From NCBI GenBank assembly GCA_013399855.1, contig VXAY01002115.1, forward strand, positions 2,358,486 to 2,422,485: a DNA stretch of 64,000 bases, written 5' to 3'. A program made the translations under genes and the position numbers. Origin of the DNA: Oxyruncus cristatus. Taxonomy: Eukaryota > Chordata > Aves > Passeriformes > Cotingidae. This document shows, piece after piece, positions 9,051 through 20,936 of this stretch (position 1 is its first letter; each line of letters begins with the position of its first letter). The notes below the pieces were generated by a model. The model saw nothing but the letters and a program-made list of their open reading frames with translations, did no database searches and was not told where the DNA came from.

Positions 9051-11110
9051 AACCCTTAGGGGGTTGGTGGGTTTTGGAGTGTCAGACTAGCGCTTGGGAC
9101 GCTGAACCTGAGCCCCTGTGTCTGTGTAACTGCAGTCTCCAGCAGGCATTTGGTCAGCTTTTCCAAAATAGGATGATAAGGCGAAAAATGGTGAGGGATC
9201 ACCATTGGGAGAGCTTCATTGCTGAGAGGAGCCTCACAGTGTGTAAGTAGGAGGCAGCAGGGTGAACCGAATGCGCGCGTGCTGTGGATCAAGGTTAGGA
9301 TATTTAGGTCCTGGTTTAACCTGATAAGGAGTAAACACATGAATGTGGGTGGCTGGAGTTATGGGACAGCGGGAGACTCGCTGACTGGGGATTTGCTGTG
9401 AGCAAGCACAAAGGCATTTGGGTGGGTTCGGGAGAACAGTCCTGCTCCAGGGAGTGTAACAAATGAAAGCAGCTGCTTTGGGCTATGGATATGGTGCAGA
9501 GCAGCATGTGCTGGGGACATACACAGGGCTCCTTGCAGGGCAACTCTGCCTGCCCAGGTTGGGGCTCTGAGGCTCTGTCCCATGGCTGGCCCCTGGGCAT
9601 CTTGCCAGCTCTGCTGGGACTGGCTGAGCTGCTGCTCCTGGCAGGGCTGGGGAGACCCAGAGGGCTCCTGGGGAGAAGAAGTTGTCACAAGTGGGCAGGG
9701 ATCCAGCCTGGGCAGGCAGCTGGGCTGGCAAAGCTGCCAGTGAGAAGCAATGCTCAGGGAGCAGAGGGGCTGGGGGAGAGGGCACAGACAGTGCAAAGGT
9801 AACCTGTGGATATACTGAACTGGTGCTCTCCCATCTTGGCCTGGAGACCTCCCATCTGGTTTCCTTGGCTTTCTCTGTGGTGTGTTTTGTTTTGTTTTGG
9901 TTTTTTTTTTTTTACAGCTTCTCTAGTACACCACTGAATTAATCAGCTTGACTTTGGATTTTCTTTAGCGGTCCCTCGTAGTGAAAGCAATATGTATGTG
10001 ACAGAACAGGACAGATCTTCAAGGCCTATTAAACATAGCTGCATTTTTTTAACACTAATATCCACTTAAAATTTGAGAAGGTGCAGACACCTGATTCTGA
10101 GAACAGCTGTGCAGTTTATTGATAACTTCCAGCCATGCTTCAGAGTTCCTTCTCTTGTGGGGCTGAGATGAGTTCTAATGTAATGCAGGGCTGAGCCTGT
10201 GGTGCTTCAGCACTGCTTTATGTTTAAGTGCTTAAACTGCACTCCACCTTCTTTATCAGCATATACAGCTCTATCTGGCAATGCCTCTACCTTGTGACTT
10301 AATGCATCTCCAAGTTTACTTTATAGATCATGTCTAAGAGTTAATGAATTGGGGAATGAATCGGACTATAATATGGAAGTATATGTAATTCTGCCTTCAG
10401 GTGTAGGTTGAGTATTGGCAGGTTAAAGCATGAGTTGAAGTTGATGGCATGTGAGGGAGAGAAATGAGAATTACTGAAAGGCTGCTTGGCTTCTCTCATT
10501 GACACGCCACACGCACAACTTTCATGTGACAGAAAAGTAAACAGTAGAATGTGAGAAACAACATTTTAAACAAATGCAGCCATCTGGCTGTGTAGTGGTT
10601 GTAACACATTGGGGGATCTTTCTCTGCAGGTTTTCTTTTTTTTCTCCCTTAGGAGTAGCAAGAATGTCTCGTATAATACAATGCTAGTGGAACCAGAAGA
10701 GCTCAATTTTGATAACGTTCTTTCTGAGCAGTAGCAATCTAGTAATGCAATACTCCCTGTGGAAGAAGATAGGAATAACTTAATGATAGCAACATTTACT
10801 GTGTAGAAAAAAGTTTGAGGAAATTCTTATGTTAGTAAGAATATGAATTGTAAAAGGTTTATTTTTTATCAATAGATCGTGTCTACAACTAGTAGCTTTG
10901 TGTTTGTGTCTTCTTGGTCTGTACCTAATTCAACTGCACTTTTAAGTACAGAATTTTCCTTTTGAGGCATTAAAAGGATGAGAAATGACTTTTTCATCTC
11001 AACAAAGCAGCCCATCAATTATGTTTGTAAAAACTGTGGTAGAGAAGGGCAATAAATTATTTTTTCCTTTTACAAAGATTTAGTCTACACTACTACTACC
11101 GCCTGCTTGT
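9051..11110 (+). other. CDH13: CDH13 intron 1
   Basis: It contains a GC-rich, CpG-poor block at about 9485-9800 that gives overlapping chance frames on both strands, and a T13 run (9901-9913) ending in ACAG. It also holds an exon-like frame at 10653-10734, described as a finding. No repeat family is recognised. Confidence 0.5.
9901..9913. repeat. Poly-T run
   Basis: Thirteen T residues follow a TGTTTTGTTTTGTTTTGG stretch. With the ACAG after it the site mimics a 3' splice site, but no open frame follows. Confidence 0.8.
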
Positions 11111-14100
11111 CCTTATTTCACCAAGAGGAAAACTGAGCATTAGCTAGAGTAACTGAGGAAGATGTTTCAAGCAATCCTTTACTTCAGACTCACCTTTAAA
11201 ACTCCAAAGCATAACTACAACATACAGCTTTATTGATCTGAAGCTCACAATAAAAACCAAATGTACTCTGGTAGCTTATGCAGTTCCCTGTACAGGGTAC
11301 AGTAAGCAGTAAATACATACTCTGATCTGAGAGATTTAAAAATCTGTGTGTTTTACATTTTTCCCAAAGGATATTTTCTAAAGCCTGTATGCAAAATGTT
11401 TGTCTTAAAACAAGTTTTTCACAGCCTTTCTCTTGTATGTCACACATTTCGTGCAGACAGACGAATCAAAGTAAAATTTGTAAATAAAGCTTACAAGATG
11501 AGGAAAACCCCCTGTACTTTTGATAGCTTTAACTCTCATGTTTCAATGGGCTTGCAACAAAGTCAACTGGAAAAATGTTTAGATTTTACAAGCTTGTCGT
11601 TAAAATGAATGGAGAAAATGAGTCCTCAAACTCTTTCCCCTATTGCAGAGCCCACACTGCTGCATTCCTAAGCTTTTAGTTTTTCAGCTTTCTCCAGAAG
11701 AGGGCTCCATGCACAGCTTGAAAGGCAGCGCCCAGGTATTGAGAGCGAGAGAAATTTATCAGGGAGAAAAGAAACATCTTGTTCACACAAAGTCTGTTGG
11801 CATAACGTTACAGACTACGCTCACATTCTGACCAAGTATTTCCCTGTTCTCTCATGTTGCTTATTTAGGGTACATATTATTTGGGAGCTCTAGAGAAGTC
11901 CTATGTCTCTTGTGCTATAATAGTTCTAAAATTGCTTAAAAATGTTAGTAAAGCTCAGTTGCCAGTTACTGGGTATTATTATTTGTACTGATATGCATTT
12001 TGGGAGCAGGCTGGCACTTGGTCCTCACAGTTTCAGGCCAACACTTTTGGTCATGTTGTCAAAAGTGATCTTCCATTTGCACATCTCATTCAAAAGATGG
12101 TGTTTCCCAAAACACAGAGCTATTCCAGCAGCTGGACTGTGCTGTTTATCAAACATTACCTCGGAGGGAAGGTTGGCACCTAGTGAGTTAGTGTGACTTT
12201 TGGCAACAGCTCTACCCTGTAGAAATATCCTTCCGTAGGGCCTGACCACAGTCCTTACTGCTAAGCAAGGAGGTTTGTTACAGTAAACAAGTGGCAACTG
12301 GTCATGAAAATGCTCCTGGAGTTATGGCATTACAGTTAAAACCCACTCTGTGCGCCCCCTGAGACTCTTTCAATTTAAGATGTAACTCAGGCGTTATTAT
12401 GTTGGGACCAGCTTTCTGTTTCTGATGATCAGAAATTGAGAAAGGTTGTTCTAGCACACGTCATATTTGTGCTGTGATCCACTGGGAGTTACTGGCTCAA
12501 TTTTTAGTGACTTGAGAGCTAGGAAATTAGTATTCCTAAAAGCTATCTCCATGGAACAGTGCAACTGGAACTATTAGAACTACATAGGTGGCAACAGTGG
12601 TGCCTCTTCAAGGAGACATCAAGTTCTGCCTCTTCCTTTTCATCTTGTTTGTTGCTGGATAAGTAGGCTCTTTCCTTCTATTAATATGTAAGAACAAGGT
12701 GGATAAGAGCTCTTAGCTCTTTCCTGCACTGCTGTTGGGGTCATATCTCTAACCTTTAGCTGCTGTGCTGTACCAGTGTGCTGCATGCCAGGATTTTGGC
12801 CTCAGGTTTCAGAGTTCCTCTGCCAGCATAAGCCTTTTGGGAGGAAGGGGGGCTTCATTTGGGACTTGAAGCAAAAAAAGGTCAGGTTAGTGAGTTTAAT
12901 TGTTTCATGGAAATAATTTCTTCATTCCATCTTCGATAGCTACAAGCACAAAACTCACTGATGTTCCAACCAAAGCTTCATCTGTGCAGGCAACAAGACA
13001 AATCTACCATGTCTGCTGGGGAGGAGAGACAGAATGAGAGGGATTTATCATCCTTAGGAGACTAAGTGGGCTATAGCACTTCCCAGTTAACTCTGGATGA
13101 TATTAGTGGGTTCTTGATCGTGGCCATATGGTTGCACTGTGCCCTGCCCTAATCAGCAGATGGATGGGACCAGCCCAGATGGGAGGCTGGGGTTGCTGTC
13201 ACTTCATGTGTCCTGCAGCAAGCACAATGGTAGTGTATACAAATCAGTAGGATATTAAATGCCAAAGAAGAGAGAAAAATAAGACTTGCTTTATTAACCA
13301 CTGTTTCATTATTCAGAGGTCTTGGAAATTTGCCCACTGCTCTTTATTTTTTTTTGTGTGTGTGATGTGGACTGTATTCGCTGTCAAAAGGAAGAATCTA
13401 ATTCTTTGAAAGTCTTACTGTTTTGTATGAGGGGAACTCATTCTGCTGCTGTCTTATCCAATATTCTACTGTTTTGCACCAACAATTTTCTTGAACGGAG
13501 AAAAAAGAAGGATTTTGAGATTTGTTTTGAGGGAGCTGGTTAAAACAGTCCTATGAACAGACTAAAGTAAATATGAGTTCTTAAGAGTGGGGTGAATCTT
13601 TTCAGCACACAGTGATTAACAGTATCTCTAAGCACTTGAAAAAGCTGATTAAGGTGTTTAAATAACTTCTGATATCTATGAATATCCTTGTATGGGTGTC
13701 TAGTTTGGTGTTGCTATGAGCTTTGTTTTTAGAAAACTGGACATTCCTTCAAGCTTTTGAAATATTTCAAAATTGGGCACCCATATGCAGCTGTCAGAAA
13801 CTAATAAGTTGTTATTGCCTCAGGTTCCTTAGACTCTACTTGATAAGGGTTCTACTCCACAAGCTATCATTAAAAAAAGCCCAACAAACACTAATAATAG
13901 CTATCTATTTCAGTCTGAAGTCTTTTGTTCTCTTGCTGTGAACAACTAATGCTTAATTCCTTATTAGCAATGGCAGTGTATATATTTCTAAAAGCTAATA
14001 TTTAATTCCCGAGGACTTTGCAGCCTGTATGTAATGAAGAGCAAATAATCCTTGTGTGCATGCTGGCTGTGTTAACAGTGCAGACAGCAAGTGGGTTTCT

Positions 14101-15874
14101 AAAAGTTTGAAGATGTTTTTGGCTTATGAATAATTGTGGCAGATGGACCTTGTGGAACTTGGGTGTAACCAGGGCTCAAAATGCTGAAAACCACAGGCTC
14201 TAGGCCATTAAGATGTCACAGCACTGTTATGTGGCTGTACCAAAAGAAATATGTTCACGTACAACTTGAAGGTAGGATAAGAGGTGCTCACTTGCAAATA
14301 CCTGTTCCTGTAAGCTCAGGTGACCTTTACTGATGGTTCCTGTTGGTTACCCCCTGTTCCTCCCCTGAGGTGTGAAAAGTGTGAGAGCTCCTTACCTGCT
14401 CCAAGGCAAGGCTGAACAAAACTGGCTGGAAACACAGCTGAGGGAGTACTGATCCCATACTTTAATGGCAGTGACACATCTGTGGCAGAGGCCGAAAGAG
14501 GGTGAATAACTTCAGTTGCTTCAATTCCAGCCTCGGAACTGTTGACACACTGAGTTTTGTTGAAATTGTTGTGGAGCAAAAAAAATCCAAACATTTTACA
14601 GTGTACTTGTGATGCTGATAATTGGCTCATCAACTTTACAAAAACTTAACCTGTTTCTTTTCATTTTCTTGGCGTAACTTGGAATTTCTGGAAGGGTTGC
14701 TGTGCAAATTTTCTTTATAGCCCTGGAGTCAAATGTGGGGGATTTTGAACCCATAAGTGTAAAATATAAGCTGGCAGCTGTCCATGGGGTCACTGTATAA
14801 AGAAAGATGTTCTAATCTGCTCTAAGTTCACCTGGACCCATTAGGGAGTTATCTCAGCACAAATTAGGAATATGATCCATATTTTATGTAGAGAATATAT
14901 AATGATGAAGATGGGGATATCATGTAAAGTGTCCCTCCCTTACCCTAGTATAGTTTTCTTGATATAAGATGGTCTTTGAAATGTCTAATTACATTTTAAC
15001 TATGAGCCAACTCTTGGTAACTGCTTGGGAACAGAGAAAACCCTGGCAAGAGTGTTCCCAAGATCTTGCAAGGATTTTCCCATAGACAAACTTGTTTGCC
15101 TTGTGTTCCTTTAATACCAAATAAGGTGTATTTACACATTTCTCCAGAGACAGCCCTGCATTTTCCCTGAGGACTCACGTTTTATCAGACAGCAAACAGC
15201 TGTATCAAAATGTGAGAGCTGAGCATAACACTGCTCTGTAGTTGACAAAGGAGGAAATCCAGAGCATCTGGAACTTTGCTCTCGAAGTGTCAGGAGATGG
15301 AATTAGCCATTAGAATTGGATGGGCATATCCTTCCCCACTAAACACATTGTTTCAGAGCTCTGTCAGAGGAAGCTGAGCAACTCCAACTATGCAGTGCAG
15401 CAGGAATGGATAGCTCAGCTGCAGGTTGGAGCTGTTCAGTATGTGAGATAACTGGACAAATTAAAAGGCATTCAGCTTGACCTTCTGCCAACTTAAGGAA
15501 ATGGTCTTCCAAGTGCCAGGAAGTCCTGGGCATTGTCTACCTTCCTTATTCAGGTGAAATGTGAAATGAAAATCTTGTGGGTAAAGATAAATGAGAATAA
15601 AATTACAGTAGAACAACACATAAATATCAGGTTTGATTTCTGGGCATTTGTATTAGCCCTGCTACCTGAAGGTTGTATTTGCATCAGGCAAAGTGGTTTT
15701 ATTGTTTTCCAAAACATTTGTTTTCATAATTCATGGTTTGATTAAACTAACTGGACTCTGAACTCTATAAATCTTGATTTACGAATATTGATATTCCTGT
15801 CAATTTGCTGATTGAGTCACAACTCTGACCTAACCACTAAAGTAGTTAGGTGCATATCTGATCATCCTTCTTTA
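11111..15874 (+). other. CDH13: CDH13 intron 1
   Basis: This is AT-leaning intronic sequence without a recognised exon. It holds a 17-nt palindrome (12419-12435, TTTCTGAT/ATCAGAAA arms) and scattered short T and A runs. I see no interspersed repeat body. Confidence 0.5.
12419..12435. other. 17-nt palindrome
   Basis: TTTCTGATGATCAGAAA has 8-bp perfect arms around a central G. No function is evident. Confidence 0.4.
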
Positions 15875-15875
15875 A

Positions 15876-16092
15876 TATAGAATCATAAAATGGTTTGGGT
15901 TGGAGGGGACCTTAAAGATCATCCAGCTCCAACCTCCCTGCCATGCGCAGAGACACCTCCCACCAGACCAGATTGCTCCAAGCCCCGTTCAACCTGTCCT
16001 TGAACACTCTCTCTCAATCCATTCTCCTCCCAGCCTCTATTTGTGCTTTGGGTTGCCCCAACCCACATGCAGGACCTTGCCCTTGCTGAATT
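15876..16092 (-). mobile_element. CR1 LINE fragment with internal deletion
   Basis: The + strand starts with ATAGAATCATAAAATGGTTT and continues through GGACCTTAAAGATCATCCAG, CTGCCATGCGCAGAGACACC and TTGAACACTCTCTCTC. It then jumps to TATTTGTGCTTTGGGTTGCC, CCAACCCACATGCAGGACC and TTGCCCTTGCTGAATTG. Both halves are CR1 3' sequence in reverse complement. The region normally between them is missing, so the copy has lost an internal part as well as its 5' end. It is the longest CR1 piece in the window. Confidence 0.92.
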
Positions 16093-19000
16093 GTGGGTGG
16101 TGTGTGGTAATATCACTGCAGGAGTCATCCAGTGGGACAAAGCTGTAGGGATGGTGAGTAATGCCTGTCAGCAATGGGAAGCACACCTCCTTACACCCAC
16201 GTTCACTACTCTTCAGGAACGGATAAGGCTCTGACATCTGCTTCTAGTTCTGGAAGCATTTTCTTCTGATGCTTTTAACTGAAAGATCTCATTTAAAAAT
16301 GATAAACAAGAATACAATCTCCAGTTTCAAATGTCATCAATATTTTTCCCTAATTGTTGATATATGCAGTTTAGCTATAAATATAAGTGTGGCATTCTGT
16401 GCAGTGAGGATATTGCTTATTGCAATCTGACAAAAGAGCAGCTGGTAAGTTTGGATACATCGTGTTACCAGGAAGTAAGGTAAGGATGCTGGGAATAAAT
16501 AGTTTTGTCTCTTGTGGAAATTACTTCTGGTGTTGCACGTCTCAACTTCAGTTTTCTGTGTTTGCAGTAGCAAAGCACTGTTGCTCACACTAATATGGGA
16601 GCAGGTCTCCAGTGGCTGTGGATTGATTGCATTGCCCTGCTCTGTGTTATCCAAGTGAAGGATGGTTAATGTCAATGCCAGGTGCATTCCTACTGTGTAC
16701 ACACTGGAATGCTTACACTGCTTCTATTACTATGGTATCTGAGCACCCTGCAGATGGTAATGAATTTATCCTTGCTTCCCTAAAATAACTGCTCAGTTGC
16801 AAGAGGAACATCATTCTGAAATGGGAGACAGCCTCCAACATCTGCCTGTTTCAATGACTCGGGGTCTGTTATCTTAGTTGAGTAATGATGTCTGCTGCTG
16901 TCACCTTGGCTGCTGGTGTTGATTCAGTGGTGACACTTCATTGTACTTTGGAAAGATTAATTCGGATTGGAGGGAGCCCAGAATAAATCCAGTCTTCAGG
17001 CCAATCAGGAGCTGGTGTATTCAGTATTACTTTAATAATGCAACTCAACTTTCAAAAATATACTTAGTTATGATTTGCCAAAGAACTGCTTATCTCTATA
17101 CAGTTATTTGCATAGAGAGGAAACTAAGAGAAATTACTTAGCTGATCATAACTGCACAGAGTTCTTTTAGGCAGAAGGAAGTGGAGTGTACTTGCTTATA
17201 ACTGGTGTTTATGTGATGGCTGCTGGCAGAATGATCAGCAGGAGCAGAGGAGGAGGATGAGGCTGGCAGTGCAGTTTACACTCACAGCATTTCAGACCAA
17301 AATGACCTGGGGTAGAAGATGAGGCAATACACAACCAACTATGCCTCTAGTGCTTCGGTAGAGGAGAGCTGTTGGTATTTCCACTGCAATGTGAGACACA
17401 ATTTCAGTGGCAGAATATTTCCCCCACCATCTGTTCACTGGCAAAGGTTACAGTCTTCCTCCCTCCCCTCAGTTTGGAGGAGGCAGGGCTACTAAAACTT
17501 GGGATCCCCTGACAGGAGGTGAGCTGATTCCTGGCTGTTCCACTCTGATGCCCAGCTTCTGAAAATGCAATGTTGCTGACCTAAAGTGTCACTGTTAGTG
17601 AGATGCACCTAATGTTGGAATTCCTGGGAGGACTAGGGCACATGGATGCACCACTTGTTATATTCCCAAAACACGGGAATCTGTAGACTTGTATGGACTA
17701 CTGAAAACCAGTGTCTGACTTTATGGCACATCTACCACTTCCTTGTCTCTCTGAAATGAGGATTCAGTTTTTTTCTGCTTCCCAAGAATACAATTTTCAA
17801 AGCTTTTGCTCCTTCAGGAATCAAAGGCACACAAGCACAGAACTTGTTTCCTGCTGTGCATGGGAGCTAAACGTTGATTATGGGTAGTTGAAGCAGTTTG
17901 GGTAAAACAAACTGACTTGGTTGTCTGCAATAGCTCATGTTGAACCTGAAAGAAATTGTTTCTCCAACTTGTTCTTGACTTCTGATTTCTGCATGCTGTG
18001 TGTTTGTGGAGTCTAGCTGGGATACGTAGGAATAAAAAACCATCGTGCACAGCATGAATGGTTCTCCCTGCCTCACCTCCAGGCTGCCTGGAAGCATCAG
18101 CATTCCTATAATTTCCTTGTTCAAATTACTTTTTCTCTTTTATCCTCCATCTGCTTAAAATAATTCAGATAGTCTGAGTGCTTTTAGATTTATCCTCAAA
18201 CTTTCCTCCAGAACTCCTGGTGTTGGGGAAAGGGAGAATAATTTTTACTGCTCTGGCTTCAAAAGGCACTGTTGTGAAGTCCTTCCCTGTTCTTGGTGCT
18301 TATAGATATTTTGGTGATAGATGAGAAGATGATGGGGATTTTTCTGCACCACGAGGAGAACCAGACATACCTAAGGAGTTGCTTTCCTTGAACATGTTAC
18401 ATGGATACTGGTTATTTTCACTGAGTGATCTGCAGATTCCCCAGAGTCAGTACAGTGCTAAGCTATAACCTTTAGTTTATGTGGTCGGCAAATGTGTTAG
18501 TACTTGTGTACTGGCCCAAATCTTATGCATTTCTTGGTATATTCATATAACCCTACTCCTTTCTCCCTCAGTCCCTTAAGGCAGTCTAGTTCTAGCTGCA
18601 TATGTGGAAAAGAGAATTTAATTTATCTTCTCCATTAATGGTGTTAAGTTGGTGATCTTTGGAGCCAGAAGTGCTGGGACAGTTATTTGGTAATAAACCT
18701 GCTGACACAGCTGTTGAATTTCTTGTCCCTTTCCTTGGCTGACTGAGGAATACAAGAAAAAAGAGCAAACCTTGAAGCCCAAAAGTGGAAGGGAACCAAA
18801 ATGGTATTCAATGTGCTGTAACTTTTTGCAGCTGTCAGGATTTGGAAAGCAGCCTTTTATAATTGCGATACAGTTAACAGATGTATACAGGAATGGAGCA
18901 GCATCCAGCCTGGGTTTTTTTTGGTTTTTTCCCCCTGATTTCCACATCTTCTTTTACACACAATCTTGCCTGATAGCTTAGGCTAACACCCATATCCAGA

Positions 19001-20902
19001 GCTCTGGCTCATATCTGGATCTGAAGTTTTTGGCATCAGGAAATGCTAATACTCTTTCATACACATTTGTCTGTATCAGCATCTGGTTTCTGAGAGGCAG
19101 GAAATTTAATCCTTTGTAGAACTCCATGCCTGTTTCCAGCATTCATTAACTGTCCAACCACAGAACTCTTCTCTCTCCTATGTTTTATGTTTTGCTGGGA
19201 CTTTGTTTTCACTTGTTCTTTATTTTGTGTTGATGGACAACATTTATCTCTGTGCCTGACATTTTTGTTTGTGATCATTAGATCCATTCTACTGATGCTC
19301 TGGGAAACTTATCACACAAATGAAACAAAAGTTAGGACATGCCTTTCTCTAACTGACTGGTTGGAATGGGAATGCAGAGAACAGAGGACAAACTGAGTGT
19401 AAGGAGTGAGGCCAAACCAGCCTCTGTGGCAAGAAAGCACGCTGCAGTGTCTTTGGAAACTGCTTGCACGTTGCTTCTTTAACTCTCAGGAACTATTTTG
19501 TGTGTATCAGAAAGGTGACTTGCGATAAGTCCCTTGGGTAACACAAGCATGACTTTTAATACTGAGCATGTCCTGGAGAAAAGGGAAAGGCAGTAAAAGG
19601 GCCAGAGAACCTCCGAGGGGGAGGTACAACTCTGGCTGTGGCTTTCTTTCTAGCAATGAATATGAAGTAAGCCAGATACCAGAAAAAACTGGGCAATGTC
19701 TTGCTGGAATGGGACAACTGGTATGAGGGATAGATGCTCCAAAGTTTTATCAGGTACTATATGACTGCCCCTCTCCTACCACTTCTGCTAATATATAATT
19801 TCAGACTTATGTCCTTTCTCTTATTTTCTGACAGCTCTTAGAGGCCAACTGAAGAGCAAAGGTTAAAGGGAAGAGAACCTGGTTTCAGGCACATTTGCAG
19901 ACTGGCTGTTAGTTTTCTGCAAGGACCTTCCATCCTTAGGAAGGAAACAATCCTCCCCTGACAACTGAGCACACAATCCATGTACAATGGATCTGCTTCT
20001 GACACTGTATTTCTGGGGTGTTTGTACGACTCGTGATTCATCTGGCAGTGCTTGAGTTCAAGCACTGATAAAGGCAGCACAGCAGAGTGCAAATACATCT
20101 GGCCTTTCAAAACATTGAATAGAAAACAAAAATAGAAAAATAGTTACTTTGCGGTTTTTCTTTGTATATGTGAAATGACTGAGAGCAAACTAGCATTCTT
20201 ATTTCTGCCTTAGGAGCCCTGGTAGCACAGACTTCTCATCCTGAGATCCACTGTGTTACACCTGCTGTTTGCAGGGCTGTGTATGAGTTGGCTTGACATT
20301 GGAGTAGAGGTACAAGCCAACTTTGATTTTCCCCAGTTCAGGGATTGGCCTGTAGTTCATGCCTGCTGCATCCCGAAATCTTTATTGTTTGATAAGCTGT
20401 GCTTGTATAATTGGCACGCTGGTCTTGGCTTAGTTGCCTGATAGGCAGGAGTCTGTATTTCAAGTGTAAATTTTCACTGCAAGCGTCACTTTGAATCAAT
20501 AGATTCAGTGATACAGAAGGCTCAGGGACCTGTGGAAAGTTTCTGCCAAAATTCTCAATTAGCTTGGGTGCAGCCACCTCATAACAGTGCTGTGAGGAAG
20601 TTTAAAAAGGGAGTAACTCTGTGGGTGCTCTGTGTGCTCCTGTTGAGTCTGTGCTCAGAGCTCAGTCTTGCTTGAACCCCTCCTGGAAGGGGCTGAGGAT
20701 TTAAATAACAGTGAGGCTGAGCCAGGGCATGGCAGGCCTTGACACTGCCACTCCCCATGGCATGAGTGCTCCTGGGGAGTATGTGTAGTGAATAAGGCTC
20801 CAAATATGATGGGAACTCAAGATCCTCCCTCCTTTTCCTCATAAAACTGTGGCTGATTTGTGAGCACATTCCTTTGCTTTACAAGCAGAGGAAGTACATG
20901 CA
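16093..20902 (+). other. CDH13: CDH13 intron 1
   Basis: No exon, repeat family or RNA gene is recognised. The stretch has ordinary mixed composition with short homopolymers (for example near 18909). Open frames here are short and low in coding character. Confidence 0.5.
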
Positions 20903-20936
20903 GTACATCTCTCCCAGCCACAAGCTGGAGATGTAC
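20903..20936. other. Hairpin: 13-bp stem with 3-nt bulge
   Basis: GTACATCTC plus CAGC on the left pair with GCTG plus GAGATGTAC on the right. A three-base bulge (TCC) lies in the left arm and a CACAA loop joins the arms. It is too short for a microRNA precursor. Confidence 0.45.

Noticed and set aside
9316..9942. Several long frames on both strands, up to 145 codons
   Set aside because: They overlap in a GC-rich, CpG-poor block where stops are rare. No frame has splice signals or a recognisable domain.
11112..11165. Possible reverse MIR remnant (CCTTATTTCACC...GGAAAACTGAGC)
   Set aside because: Only one short block fits the MIR pattern and the downstream part does not hold up.
15900..16237. 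Overlapping frames on both strands
   Set aside because: They lie across the CR1 fragment at 15876-16092.
16905..16930. Resemblance to the miR-138 core (CTGGTGTTG...ATTCAG)
   Set aside because: The bases between the matching words differ and no precursor hairpin surrounds it.
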